Source of the DNA: Absidia repens
Taxonomy: Eukaryota > Mucoromycota > Mucoromycetes > Mucorales > Cunninghamellaceae
Reading direction: 5' to 3'
NCBI GenBank assembly: GCA_002105175.1
Contig: MCGE01000002.1
Location: 1,240,001 to 1,304,000 of the forward strand
DNA length: 64,000 nucleotides
Position 1 is the stretch's first letter; each line of letters starts with the position of its first letter. The translations under genes were made by a program, and so were the position numbers. Of this stretch, positions 34,651-45,610 are shown piece after piece. Below the pieces are notes generated by a model that had not been told where the DNA came from, made no database searches, and was given only the letters and a program-made list of their open reading frames with translations.

Positions 34651-37600
34651 TCAGAGTAACCTAGATAAGGAGTCGGCCGGGTTGTCTTTCCCTTTCTTGT
34701 ATATGATATCGTAATCGTATTCCATAAGAGAGGCAGCCCACCTTTGCAACTTGGGTGTCGGTATCTTGTTGGGTTGGAAGATATACACCAGAGCGGCATG
34801 ATCAGTTCGTAGTTCAAATTTTCGGCCAACCAAGTAATGTCGGAAATGATCCACGGACCATACAATTGCAAGAGCTTCAAGATGAGTAGCAGCATACCGT
34901 TCTTCCGCGCCATGGACAGTTCGACTTGCATAAGCTATCACCGTTTCTTTTGAGGGATCGCCGACAGGATGTTGGGAAAGGATTGCACCTAAACCACATG
35001 CGGATGCATCAGTGGTTAACACTTGGATTTGATCGCGGTCAGGGTAAGCAAGTAATGGGGGAGAAACCAAAGCAACCTTGAGACGTTCCACAGCAGCCAT
35101 ACATCGTTCATCAAAGACAAATGGGACATCAGATCGTAGGAGTTTCGTGAGAGGAGAAGCGACAGCAGCAAAATCAGCAATAAAACGTCGATAGTATCCA
35201 GCGGTACCAAGTAGGGCTCTTAACAATACCTAAATGAGGAGTATTGGTATTGAACAATACCATGTTAGCGGGATTAGCAATACCAATACCTTAGCGGGAC
35301 GGTACCACTTATAAGTATTGGTATTGATCAATACCTCTTAGCGGGATTAGCAATACCAATACCTTAGCGGGACGGTACCGCTTATAAGTATTGGTATTGA
35401 TCAATACCTCTTAGCGGGATTAGCAATACCAAAACCTTAGCGGGACGGTACCACTTCTAAGTATTGGTATTGATCAATACCTCTTAGCGGGATTAGCAAT
35501 ACCAAAACTTTAGCGGGATGGTACCACTAATAACTATTAGTATTGAGCAATACATGTTGCTGTGACAAACAATAAAAAAAAAAAAAAGCGACGTTGTTGA
35601 TATGTTGTATAAATAATAATGTCTAATTTATTTCGAGTAAAAAAAAAATAAAACAATCTAAAACCTAAAGAGGGGGTTGTTTCAAGTGAGATACGCGTAG
35701 GAGGAATAATAAAGCTATGTAAACGAATGTTCATCATCAGTAGGACTCTTAACAATACCTAAATGAGGAGTATAGGTATTGAAAAATACCATGTTAGCGT
35801 GATTAGTAATATTAATTCCTTACCGGGACAGTACCATGAGTAGGTATTGGTATTGATCAATACCTCTTATCGGGATTAGCAATACCAAAACCTTAGCGAG
35901 ACGATACCACTAATAGGTATTGGTATTGATCAATACCTCTTAGCGGGATTAGCAACACCAAAACCTTAGCGGGACGGTACCACTAATAAAAGTTGGCATT
36001 GATCAATACTCCTTAGCGGGATTAGCAATACCAAAACCTTAGCGAGACAATACCGCCAGTAGGTATTGGTATTGATCGGTACCAGGTATTGAGGACTTTT
36101 TCTCAATACCATAATCGGGACGGGACCAAATTAAGAGCCCTAGTACCAAGGAAAGATCGAATATCAGCAACATCTTCGGGGTAGCGCATTTCCAAGAGCT
36201 TTTCCACATTTCGTTGACAAGGAGCCAAACCATCACCATGTACCACATGTCCAAGGTATTCCACAGAAGAGCGACCAAAATGACATTTCGATTCCTTCAA
36301 CCGAAGATTTGCTTCATCACAAGCCTTGAAAACCAGAGCCAAATGCCGTTTGTGTTCATCCATGTCAGCCGAAAAAATAATAATGTCGTCAATAAAAACA
36401 TATACAAATACACCAATGTACCCTTGAAGGAGTGAAGTCATTGTCCGTTGGAAAGTAGATGGTGCGCACGTAAGTCCAAAAGGCATCGTCAGAAATTCAT
36501 ATGTTCCACGTTTCGTCACAAAACCAGTTTTTTCAATGGAAGATTGATTCATAGGAATTTGCCAAAATCCGCTAGCTGCGTCCAGAGTCGAAAATACCTT
36601 GGCACCACCAAAAGAATCCAAAAGATCATCAATGTGAGGTAAAGGGAAGCTATCCTTGATAGTAAGTTGATTCAGTTTTCGGTAATCCACAACCATCCGC
36701 AAACCACCGTCGCGCTTCTTCACAAAAAACACCGGACTTGACCAAAGACCCTTGGATGGACGTACGTATGAGACCCATTTCTAGCAACTTGTCGATTTCT
36801 GCCTGGAGTTCTTGTTCTTCCTGCCAAGTAAGTCGGAAAGGTTCCGATCGAATGGGGACCGTATTGGCTTGTAATGAGATTTCGTGAGACGTATCCCGCA
36901 CCCGACCTAAACCAGAATTTTCAACAAAACAATGAGCATGACTTGCTACAAGCGATTTCAGTTCATCAGGCACAACATTTTCCACGGTATCCTTTCCTAC
37001 ATAGCACAACCTGGTCATATCCATCTAGATCTTGATCCGCACGCACATTCACCAAGAAGACATTACTTGTAACCATAAGTTCAGCAGCCACATCACCAGG
37101 ATTGTCACCATATAATTCAACCGATCGAGTCCCATTGTTGGTTGGTATGATCAACACATGTTCCTTGAGATCCTGCTTGACACCATAAGTTGAAAACCAT
37201 GTCATTCCCAATAAGCAAAGATTTTTTTGACTATCCGCCTTGATACACATATGTTATGGCCTTAGCTTGCCAGCCACGCGGATGGGCACATTGACCGTAA
37301 TCGGGCATGAATGTCGAGTCTTGTTGTCAAAGGAGGTCAAAGTAAGAGAGTCACCGTTGGGTACCAAGCCGAGTTCGTTCGCCAAATCACTGCCAATGAC
37401 AGACACACTTGCACCAGCATCAAAAATAGCATTCACCAAAGTAGATCCAATTACCACAGGAGCAGAGAAGGGCTTACTATTTTTCATATAGTCAAAGCTG
37501 TAAGGATAAGGATATTCGGTATCATCGCTAAAACCACCTTCACTGAGCGCATCATCGTCACCATCATCGCTAGATATTGCCCACGAATCAGTATCAGAGT

Positions 37601-38342
37601 ATAAGTCGTCATTGAGAATATCCACACCATCCAAATCCGTACTACCGTTCACGGCCCCAACATCGCTTTGCGGAGAATCCAGATCCGTATCACCAAAACC
37701 AATATTGTTGGTACCACCCACACTATCAGTAGCACTAACACCATAAGTACGACCGACATCACCAACACCGCCAAGACCATCCAAATTGCCAATCGTCGTT
37801 GATATTGCATTCACCGCCTTGGAAACTGACGAGCGACCATGAAGATATCGAAGACCATCACGCAAATCCTTGTATGCCGTTTTGTCCAATCGAAGCCAAT
37901 CGGCAAGAGTCAAAGGAGATTGAGTAGCCTTCAAATGATCCCAAATATTGTAAGTAGGTACGTGCACAGGTAGTTTTCGTGGAGGTTCCCGTTTGTTCTT
38001 CGTTGTTGTTGTAGCAGAAGGACCGACACCAGGACTAATATTCTTCTTGTTCGTACGTCCAGCAGCAGCTTCCATATTGATGATATCACTAGCAGGACGC
38101 TTTTGAGAAGCGAAAGCATTCACCATAACACTTTCATTGGGACTAACACGCCTTGGACACCCATCGCCACGATCATCGTCACAGAGAATATCAGCTTCAT
38201 GACCACCAAAAGCACAACCACGAGCACCACGCACATCGCCACCACCATCACCAGAAGGAGGTCCACCACGAGCGTCATCCGCCAGAGTTGTAACCACATT
38301 GATTAGAGGGGATTTTTTTGTTTTGGACACCAGCACCCTCAC
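34651..38342 (-). pseudogene. Pol remnant: protease, RT and RNase H, with lesions
   Basis: Frame pieces in order: 38342-37254 has a protease-like FDAGASVSVIG (Ala where Ser/Thr is usual) and ends in a premature stop with reading continuing in the same frame to 36966. There is a frameshift near 37020 into 37024-36650 (FRLTWQEEQELQAEIDKLL, pre-RT). A further frameshift near 36740 leads to 36732-36150, the RT core with VVDYRKLNQLT, LDAASGFWQ, MPFGL, APSTFQ and FIDDIII. RNase H continues at 35203-34651 (TDASACGLGAILSQ, HLEALAIVW, TDHAALVYIF). The hAT-like element with its target duplication separates RT from RNase H. Removing 939 bp (313 codons) would keep frame there. Confidence 0.88.
35212..36142 (-). 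mobile_element. hAT-like non-autonomous transposon, copy 2 (931 bp), nested
   Basis: Reverse-complement copy of 29123-30053, the same length to the base by my count. It is flanked by the 8-bp duplication GTACCAAG (35204-35211 and 36143-36150) and inserted between the RT and RNase H regions of the gypsy pol gene. Terminal repeats TAGGGCTCTTAA are intact at both ends. No transposase is encoded, so it must have been mobilised in trans. Confidence 0.93.
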
Positions 38343-39111
38343 CTACTGACGCCCCAGCACTTTTCCCGAAGCTTCTTGCTTGTCGACCTTGGGGAGAGTA
38401 CACTGCTTGCTTGAATGACCCGGATCACCACAGTTGTAACAGGCAAATGGAGGTTTCGACTTCGCTTCAGGAGCATTCTTCAATTTCAAATTCGACACCT
38501 CGTCCGCGAGAGCCTTCACCTGAGCAACAAAATCCTCGTACGACCGATCGGTGCCAGCCTTGTTGATTGTAGTGTAGTACCTGCTTGACGTAGTGGAACC
38601 ATCACCGAGACCATAACGGCGGTTCACCTTATCAATAGTTGTAGCCCGTTTCACCACATCATCGAATGTGTCCAAATCACCTTCCTTTTCAACTTCCATA
38701 GCTATATCCGGTTTGATGGCCAGTAAGAAAGTTCGAATCATCAGAGAAGGGCTTGAGACCTTAACAAGTGTGAAAAGATGCCTCAACCTGCTAGACACCT
38801 CTTCAATAGATACACCTGGACCTTGCTTCACACCTTGAATGTCTTCCCAATAAGCCATTTCATCCTTTTGGTCACAATATTTCGCCTTGAATAGCACCTT
38901 GAATGCAGTCCAATCACTGGCAACTTCTTCATGGATTGACCACCATGCAAGTGGGAACCGACACCAGTAACATGCCTTCGTCTGACAACTGGGCACCACG
39001 TCGAATGCGGTCCATGTTGCGGAGCCAAGCAACAGGGTTTTCCTTACTGGAGCCATTTCCAGAAAAGTTTGTTGGTTCACCCAAAAAACGGGCAGCGTCG
39101 ATGTTGTTCAT
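38343..39111 (-). pseudogene. Gag remnant with CCHC zinc knuckle
   Basis: The N-terminal part (39111 to about 38950, MNNIDAARFLGEPTNFSG) and the rest (about 38980 to 38343) are in different frames, so one frameshift separates them near 38960-38990. The second part has the retrotransposon gag core (ASDWTAFKVLFKAKYCDQ, RLRHLFTLVKVS) and the knuckle CYNCGDPGHSSKQC near the C-terminus. Confidence 0.85.
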
Positions 39112-39173
39112 AGTAGTAATGGATAAAGAATGAATATGTCAATTGGAAACCCCCTGATAGTCTCACCAATAAA

Positions 39174-39616
39174 TGACAGTAAATAAAAAATGGGTAGGGG
39201 CAAAAATGACTGAGGAGAATAAGATATCGTTTATTGAATTGAAGTTTGTCTGTCTTAAAAGCTATTCTAGTAAGGGGACACAAAATACTAATGTCAGCTA
39301 ATCTAAGGTTGGTTCAACAATGTACAAAACAATAAACTAAAAATAAAAATAGACTACAGTCCATTAAAGCAAAATAATAAAAAGGAAGGGGAAAGTAAAA
39401 GAATAAGAATGAGATGAAGAGAGTGAGTGAAATGGAAATGAATAAAGGGAAGAGAAAAAAAGAGAAAGAGTGTGTGAGGTAAATAAAAATAAAAAAAAAG
39501 AGGCAATGCGGGGAGGAGTTTCAAATAATAACTAAATTTGATTGGGGGAGAGGTCTCCTGCCAATTCAATGTCTTGAGGGGGTCAAAAAGCGCAAGTACC
39601 AGGTCGCAAGCTCACA
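39174..39616 (-). repeat. 5' LTR of the gypsy element (443 bp)
   Basis: Plus-strand ends TGACAGTAAAT...GCTCACA. Differs from the left LTR by scattered substitutions and small indels only, for example GTCTGTCTTAAAAG versus GTCTTCCTTAAAAAG. Confidence 0.9.
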
Positions 39617-40218
39617 ATCATGAGACGTATGGTATTTAAGCTTGATAATAAGTTCTTCTTCTTCTTTCTTGCGTCTTCTTTCTTCTTTACAAAATATCCA
39701 ATCAACGATTCTGTTCGTGTTCTTGCTGTTTTGAATAATTGTAGTATAAAAAGGGGAGGCAGTCTTGCGGTTGACAGATTTAATAATCAAAATAAAAATA
39801 CCAGAATAAGCTTGAGTTTATTAGAATCGACCGTCCATCTGTCATAAATAATCGAGATTAGAGCGGCGATATGTAAAAATAAAATAAATAAAACGATAAA
39901 TATCGACTAAAATAAATAAATAAATAAAAGAATGTAAAGAATAAAAGGATAAAAACTAAGTGACGATAATAAATATAAATGTATATACTAAATATAAAGA
40001 TAAACTAAAGAAAATAAAAAGAGACAAGGTCGGTTTAGGAAAATGGAGGGATTGGTTCATATACTACTACACAACGTGTCAATCTGTCGGCTTCGCAGGT
40101 GAAACTGCCCTAGACAGCCGTGGCGTGCCATTGGTGGTTTCGGCGGGAACCAAGCGCCGTATCAAGAGACACTCTTCGTTGGTTCCCAAATGGCAGCGAC
40201 AACACCAATGACCGTATC
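39617..40218. other. Island spacer, no gene identified
   Basis: A TATAAAAAGG box near 39749 and an AAATAAAAATACC stretch near 39790 recall an LTR, but I could not find its ends. 40080-40210 has more balanced composition and may be a gene scrap, yet no frame gives a recognisable protein. Confidence 0.35.
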
Positions 40219-41210
40219 ATGTAGTTTCACTTCCCCTTTTCTATAGTTTATATAGTGTAGTTTATATATTTCATCAGTAACCCGTATTCCTATTTGTCCC
40301 CCATTTAAAATAACGATAGACATGAAATAGTATAAATACCTACTGTATATACAGTATTTTATTCTGCAATAAAACAACAACTTATATTCTATATGCTAAA
40401 TCTACTTTCAACTATCTCTAAATACTTTACTAACCTAAACTAAGCTAAAGTATTAAACCTATTCCTCTTTTGGCAAGTAAACCCTGACCCAGCTATTTCT
40501 ACTACCTCCAATCTGACAAATCATGAGACGTTGGAATTTGCTTTTATTAATTAATAATTGATATATAGAAGGTCCTTTATCTATACAGAGCACTGAATAT
40601 CTTACTCTTCTGATGTTCAATCTAGTAAGTATTCTATTAATAAGAGCCAATATTCCGTATCAAAGAGAGAATAGATAGGGAATAACAAAGAGAGGGAGAG
40701 AAACGCCAACAAACAATATAAAGCAAGTCAAAAAATAATATAAAAAAATATAGAGAGAGAAAAGAAGTTTTTTTTTTATTTCAAATCGTCAAGATGGAAA
40801 TACTAAATACTAGAATGAAAAGAATGGGTCGGGGGAGTTACTAGTGTCGCTAGTTCAAGTGATGTAAAAATAAAATAGAGACAGTAATCCAAAAGTAATG
40901 GGAACTGAAACAATGCAAATAGAATAAGTAACAAAAAGAAGGGAACTAGGTCGATGTAGTAAATGAAGATGAGCTAAAAGATGGGAACTGAGACAATGTC
41001 AAAATGAATGAATGGGAAAAGGTGGGAAGAGAAAAGGAAAAAGGAAAAGAAATAAAAATAAAGGTTCGCGACCAAAATAAATAGATTTCAAAACCAGCAG
41101 TCTGTCGGTAGAGAGCTAATCACCGTCCAACAAATACGGGCCGAATGATATTGCTTCTCCGCTTGACCGCAAAATACATATCACCTTTCAATTTGTCAAT
41201 CATGAGAGGC
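40219..41210 (+). repeat. Repeat R4, right copy
   Basis: Similar over its length to 32086-32999. It ends with CAATTTGTCAATCATGAGA, the uninterrupted version of the site into which the gypsy element inserted in the left copy. Confidence 0.75.
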
Positions 41211-42720
41211 TAGAGTGATAAAAAAAATTGGAAGTTGTCAATTGTCTGATCGATCTTGACAGAACCACCTGCAATCGTTAAATACACACCTGATGAGGGA
41301 ATGAGTAAAGGTAAAAAAATGGAGGAAGAGAGAGTTGTTTTTTTTATTAAAAAGATTGTTCCAGCTATTTATCCTAACTATCATTGCCTTCGTCACATAC
41401 ACGCATACACTCTATTCTAATGGAACTAAACTAGGGACCATCAGACTAATACTATCATTGAATAGGGGAATAAACGTGAACGTACATATCATGAACGGTG
41501 ATTGTCGATGGGGGCGGTTCATGATTGTGGTGAGGGTGATGACATTATGTAACGATAATGGAGTACAGATGAGTAGCGAGGTCGTGCATAGAGGGAAACA
41601 AAGTAAAAAGGAAGGGGGAAGAATGAGGGGAATGAGAAAATAAAAAAAGGGAAGGCGAAAGAAAAAGGAGTCAAAGGAAAATAAAAAAAGGAAGGACGGG
41701 GGAATAAAATAACCAATGAGAAAGCGAGCGGGGATCAAAATGGTAACGTGTGGAATATATAATACTTTTCGATTTCGTAATCATGAGAGGCTAGAGTGTA
41801 ATAAAAAAAAATTGGAAACTGTCAATTGTCTGATCGAACTTGACAGAACCACCTGCAATCGTTAAATATACACACCTGATGGAGGAATGGGTAAAGGCAA
41901 AAAAATGAAGGAAGAGAGAGTTGTTTGTTTTTTATTAAAAAGATTGTTCCAGCTATTTATCCTAACTATCATTGCCTTCGTCACATACACGCATACACTC
42001 TATTCTAATGGAACTAAACTAAGGACGATCTGACTAATACTATCATTGAATAGGGGAATAAACGTGAACGTACATATCATGAACGGTGATTGTCGATGGG
42101 GGCGGTTCATGATTGTGGTGAGGGTGATGACATTATGTAACGATAATGGAGTACAGATGAGTAGCGAGGTCGTGCATAGAGGGAAACTGTTGTAGTTTAG
42201 GTTTTTAAAATAAAATAAAAGTAAAATAAAAAATAAAAAATAAGATGAGAATGTTGATAACCTTTATTTGATATAAATCAAGCATCTTTTTATAATGATG
42301 TGATTATGATATGAAACAGTATAACTACTACTACGGTTTGATATAATAAATGGGTTTCTTTTTCAAAGACATGAAAAAGTGAAATCAGATCATGACACCC
42401 ATATATGATCTGAGCCCTTGCATTGTAGCGCTGTATTTAAATTTATTTTTATTTCATTTACATTGTGCATGATTTACATCAATGTCACACTTTATTTTAT
42501 TTCATTGCTACATTCATATGCAAAATACAACAGAAACAAAGTAAAAAGGAAGGGGAAGAATGAGGGGAATGAGAAAATAAAAAAAGGGAAGGCGAAAGAA
42601 AAAGGAGTCAGAAAAAAAAATAAAAAAAGGAGGACGGGGAAAAGAAAACCAATGAGAAAGCGAGCGGGGATCAAAATGATAAAGTGGGGAATATATACTA
42701 CTTTTCGATTTCGCAATCAT
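41207..42720 (+). repeat. Tandem duplication, units 41207-41790 and 41779-42720
   Basis: Both units begin AATCATGAGAGGCTAGAGTG and share GTCAATTGTCTGATCGA, GACAGAACCACCTGCAATC, CCTTCGTCACATACACGC and GCATAGAGGGAAAC, then a purine-rich AAAGTAAAAAGGAAGGGG block ending GGGGATCAAAATG and TTTTCGATTTCG. The second unit is longer because a solo LTR (42188-42532) interrupts it. The tRNA-Ala gene follows at once. Confidence 0.85.
42188..42532 (+). mobile_element. Solo LTR, family LTR-2 (345 bp), TSD GAAAC
   Basis: Begins TGTTGTAGTTTAGG and ends GCAAAATACAACA (TG...CA with TGTTGT/ACAACA ends). It is flanked by GAAAC (42183-42187 and 42533-42537). The first tandem unit at about 41594-41605 holds the empty site GGGAAACAAAG, which confirms the insertion. 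A fragment occurs at 25078-25231. Confidence 0.88.
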
Positions 42721-42724
42721 AGTT

Positions 42725-42797
42725 GGGGATCTAGCTCAAATGGTAGAGCGCTCGCTTAGCATGTGAGAGGCACTGGGATCAATGCCCAGGTTCTCCA
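42725..42797 (+). tRNA. tRNA-Ala, anticodon AGC
   Basis: 73 nt without intron. Acceptor GGGGATC pairs with GTTCTCC except for one T-T mismatch at position 6-67. The D arm starts TAGCTCAAATGGTAGAGC. The anticodon arm CTCGC-TTAGCAT-GTGAG gives AGC. The T arm is CTGGG-ATCAATG-CCCAG, and the discriminator base is A. The A-box and B-box regions look intact, so it is probably functional despite lying in the repeat island. A T run follows at 42828-42834, somewhat far for a Pol III stop. Confidence 0.93.
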
Positions 42798-42861
42798 ATA
42801 TTTACTTTTTCCCGAAAGTATCACCTTTTTTTTTCTTTAATGAGAATGGTGATAAACTTTG

Positions 42862-43390
42862 TTACGGCTAAAATGGGTGTGAAGCTTGTAACAGAGTAGT
42901 GTTTTTGTAGGTTTTTATATTTTTTTGGTGTTACGGGTATTTTTGAGTTATAAGGTAAAAGTGATGTACCAAATATGTACGGTTTGTTAAGCTTGAATAC
43001 TCAGTAACGGTGTGAAGTTAACTTTTTAGTTAAGTTCCAGTTATATTTTACACCAAATAGATAGTGTATAAGTGTTTGCTTGTTCTTGCTTGAACGGTTT
43101 TGCAGTGAGGACCAAAAATATTTTTCCCCTGAATCGGAATTTGAAATGTCCTTTTTTGTTTACTTGACTTGTAGTCTTGAAAATAGAGAGTACCAAATAT
43201 CCAAATATATTATTTGATATAAGTAGAAAGTACCAGATATGTTATTGGTAATAAGTAGTGAGCACCAGAACCTTTGTAGATAAAGTCCAACTTGAAATAA
43301 AAGAAGTTTTGAAAAGAAAACTTGATAAAATAAAATAAAGTAGAAGTATTGACCTTAGCTGGTTCAATAAAAATAAAAACGAGTATAGCT
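42862..43390 (+). repeat. Repeat R3, first copy
   Basis: Starts near TGTTACGGCTAAAATG and shares AAGCTTGTAACAGAGT, GAGCACCAGAAC, TTTGTAGATAAAGTCCAACT, AGTATTGACCTT and GGTTCAATAAAAATA with 44209-44520. A related TGTTGCGGCTAAA occurs at about 43812. Possibly LTR-derived; the ends are not resolved. Confidence 0.6.
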
Positions 43391-43845
43391 GACTCTGAAA
43401 ATAAAATAAATAAAGATTTCTATAGCAAAATAGAAATGACTTGATAACTTGATGTTTTTTATAAAAAAACTTTAGATTGACTTTTTATTTTTATTGAGAA
43501 AAAGAATAAACTGAAAAAACTAAAGAGAAAATAATTTGTAACAAAAAGTTGGCCCTTTTATACTGTTTTGAAAATGGCGGAGTATGTGAGTCGTCAACAT
43601 GATTTTAGTGTAGCGGAGTACAATGGTAGGTAGATGAAGGCGTAGAAGAAGGAGTCAACAACAAGATGACAACTGGACTGCGGCGTAAGAGTAGAATTTG
43701 ACGATGATGGCGTAACTGCGGCAGTTTTCTTACTCGTTGTTAGCCCAAGTCATCAATTGATCCAGACAGGTTGACCAAGTCTAGATCGGGGTTTACATTG
43801 GGTTGAATAGGATGTGTTGCGGCTAAATTTGTGATTTTTGTTGTA

Positions 43846-44110
43846 TACCAACACATTCACCTATCATTCCATCTACCATATACCTTTTCATATATACATA
43901 TTCATATTTATCTATACACTTATTCCTATACCTTAGTTCATGCATATGCGATCATTCCATAATACGTAATTCAGACCCCGAATCACACACTACACAAATT
44001 CCTATCATATTCATCACCCCTATTTTTACATAACCACATACCATCACATCAGTATAAATAAGACAATACATTTGAATAGAAATAAAGAATTATCCAAAAG
44101 TTTCACAATA
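43846..44110 (+). repeat. Repeat R2, third copy
   Basis: Nearly the same sequence as 31790-32090, with one extra ~20-bp segment near 43893. Sits between the two R3 copies. Confidence 0.8.
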
Positions 44111-44208
44111 CTTGATAACAAGTCCTATTTTATTCTATAATATAACAATTTTAGTCCAACTGGATTGTGTTTTTGTTGTTTTTATAAGTTTTTTTGGTCT
44201 GAATAGTA

Positions 44209-44520
44209 GATATGTTACGGCTAAAATGAGTATAAAGCTTGTAACAGAGTTGATTAGGATGTCTTGAGTGATCCTTTGGTGTAGCTTTGATCGTTTAGAG
44301 CTTTGAAAAATAAATTTGTTCCTTTGGCGGAATTTGAAATATTTTGTTCCTGAATCGGACAAAAATAGATTTGATAGTAGTGAGCACCAGAACTTTTGTA
44401 GATAAAGTCCAACTGTAGAGAAAGTTTATAAAAAATAAACTTGGAAGAGTTAAATAAAATAAAAATAAAAAGTATTGACCTTTGTTGGTTCAATAAAAAT
44501 ATAGGGTATAACACACAGTA
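44209..44520 (+). repeat. Repeat R3, second copy
   Basis: Diverged and shorter copy of 42862-43390 in the same orientation, with the same block order. Confidence 0.6.
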
Positions 44521-44721
44521 AAAAAATGACTCGTTGTCAAAAATAAAAGAAGGTTTCTATTATCCAATAGAAACAGTAGATAATCTGGTGGTGTAATAAT
44601 TTATGTACTAAGTTTTATTTGATAATTTAAGAAAACTGTAAAAAACTAAAGAAAAAGAAAAAGGATAATAAAAAAAGGTGAGATATTTATACTAAAAAAA
44701 TGAAGAGAAGATCGTCGGAGG

Positions 44722-45054
44722 CTAGGTGTGATGTAGGCAAGAGGTGGTTCGAATATAGGGGTGGTTCAAAGTTATCAAGGAAAAAATCGAGAAGGGTATT
44801 ACAGAGGCATCTTTAATTACTAAGATAGCAAAGGCGTTTGCAGGTTCACCATTTCTGGGAGCGGCCTCAGGCCGATCCTCGACATTTTCCATGCTAATTT
44901 GAATTAAAGTCTGTTGATTCTCTTCAAGTATTATAACGTATTGTTTATAAATACTTGTTTGAATATAATCGCTATAGTGATTTCGAACTAACTGTCGTAA
45001 TGCGTTCCCTTTGATTTCCTCCCAGGCAACTTTTACCAAATTAGGAATCGCCAC
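44722..45054 (-). pseudogene. Possible gene remnant, 110 codons, unidentified
   Basis: An open stretch without ATG, directly preceded by a stop. The beginning (AIPNLVKVAWEEIKGNALRQLV) recalls the C-terminal end of Tc1/mariner-type transposases, where a WDEI-like helix is common, but the match is impressionistic. It could equally be chance. Located at the edge of the repeat island. Confidence 0.25.
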
Positions 45055-45057
45055 TTA

Positions 45058-45420
45058 AACTAGTGCCTTCTATATGGAGTGATCATTCGACTCGTATCCG
45101 GTACTCCATTGTTCACTGTTGTCTTTTTAATATTGAAAATATGACATAAAGAAAGAGCGTTTTTAACGGCAGTTTATGATCAGGTGCAATAGAAATGAGG
45201 ACGTCAAGGAGATTTTTTTTGGGTATATAGTGTACATAGCTGATATGACAACTATTGTAAGTTGAAAAAAAAATTTGATCTAATTGCTGGTCTAGATTGT
45301 GATGATGATAGTATTTTCATTTTCGCTCAGTCGAATACAGCAAGTAAACTACAAGTATCTTAATTTAGTTCCATTTTCAAAAAGCAAGAACAATCCCTAT
45401 TTCATATAAATGCACGGCAC

Positions 45421-45465
<45 letters not shown>

Positions 45466-45610
45466 ACAATAGACAGACATATAATAGATATATATATATA
45501 TAAAGTTGATTTTTATTTAAGTTGAATATATACATATAAAGAATGGATAAAAGATGCGAATAATAAACTAAGACATAACTAACGTAACAATCTATAATAC
45601 AAGAGGGAAA
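45058..45610. other. Intergenic with a 41-A tract
   Basis: No gene. A pure A run of about 41 bases at 45422-45462 is followed by a TA microsatellite (45488-45502). Confidence 0.5.

Larger units (their letters stand above)
33000..39616 (-). mobile_element. Degenerate Ty3/gypsy LTR retrotransposon (6.6 kb)
   Basis: Direct LTRs of 439 and 443 bp with TG/CA ends flank minus-strand gag and pol remnants in gypsy order: protease, reverse transcriptase, RNase H, integrase. The host duplication is ATCA or AATCA (32995-32999 and 39616/39617-39620; the shared A makes 4 versus 5 bp ambiguous). An uninserted copy of the site, TGTCAATCATGAGA, is at 41204-41217. On the minus strand a candidate primer-binding site TGGTGAGACTATCA lies 5 nt inside the 5' LTR (39168 downward), and a purine tract GGGGGAGAT abuts the 3' LTR (near 33439-33448). 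Coding parts carry a stop, frameshifts, a 931-bp transposon insertion and a truncated integrase, so the copy cannot act alone. The LTRs still differ by few changes. Confidence 0.9.

Noticed and set aside
40050..40210. Balanced-composition stretch as a coding fragment
   Set aside because: None of the six frames gives a recognisable protein; kept only as unassigned spacer.
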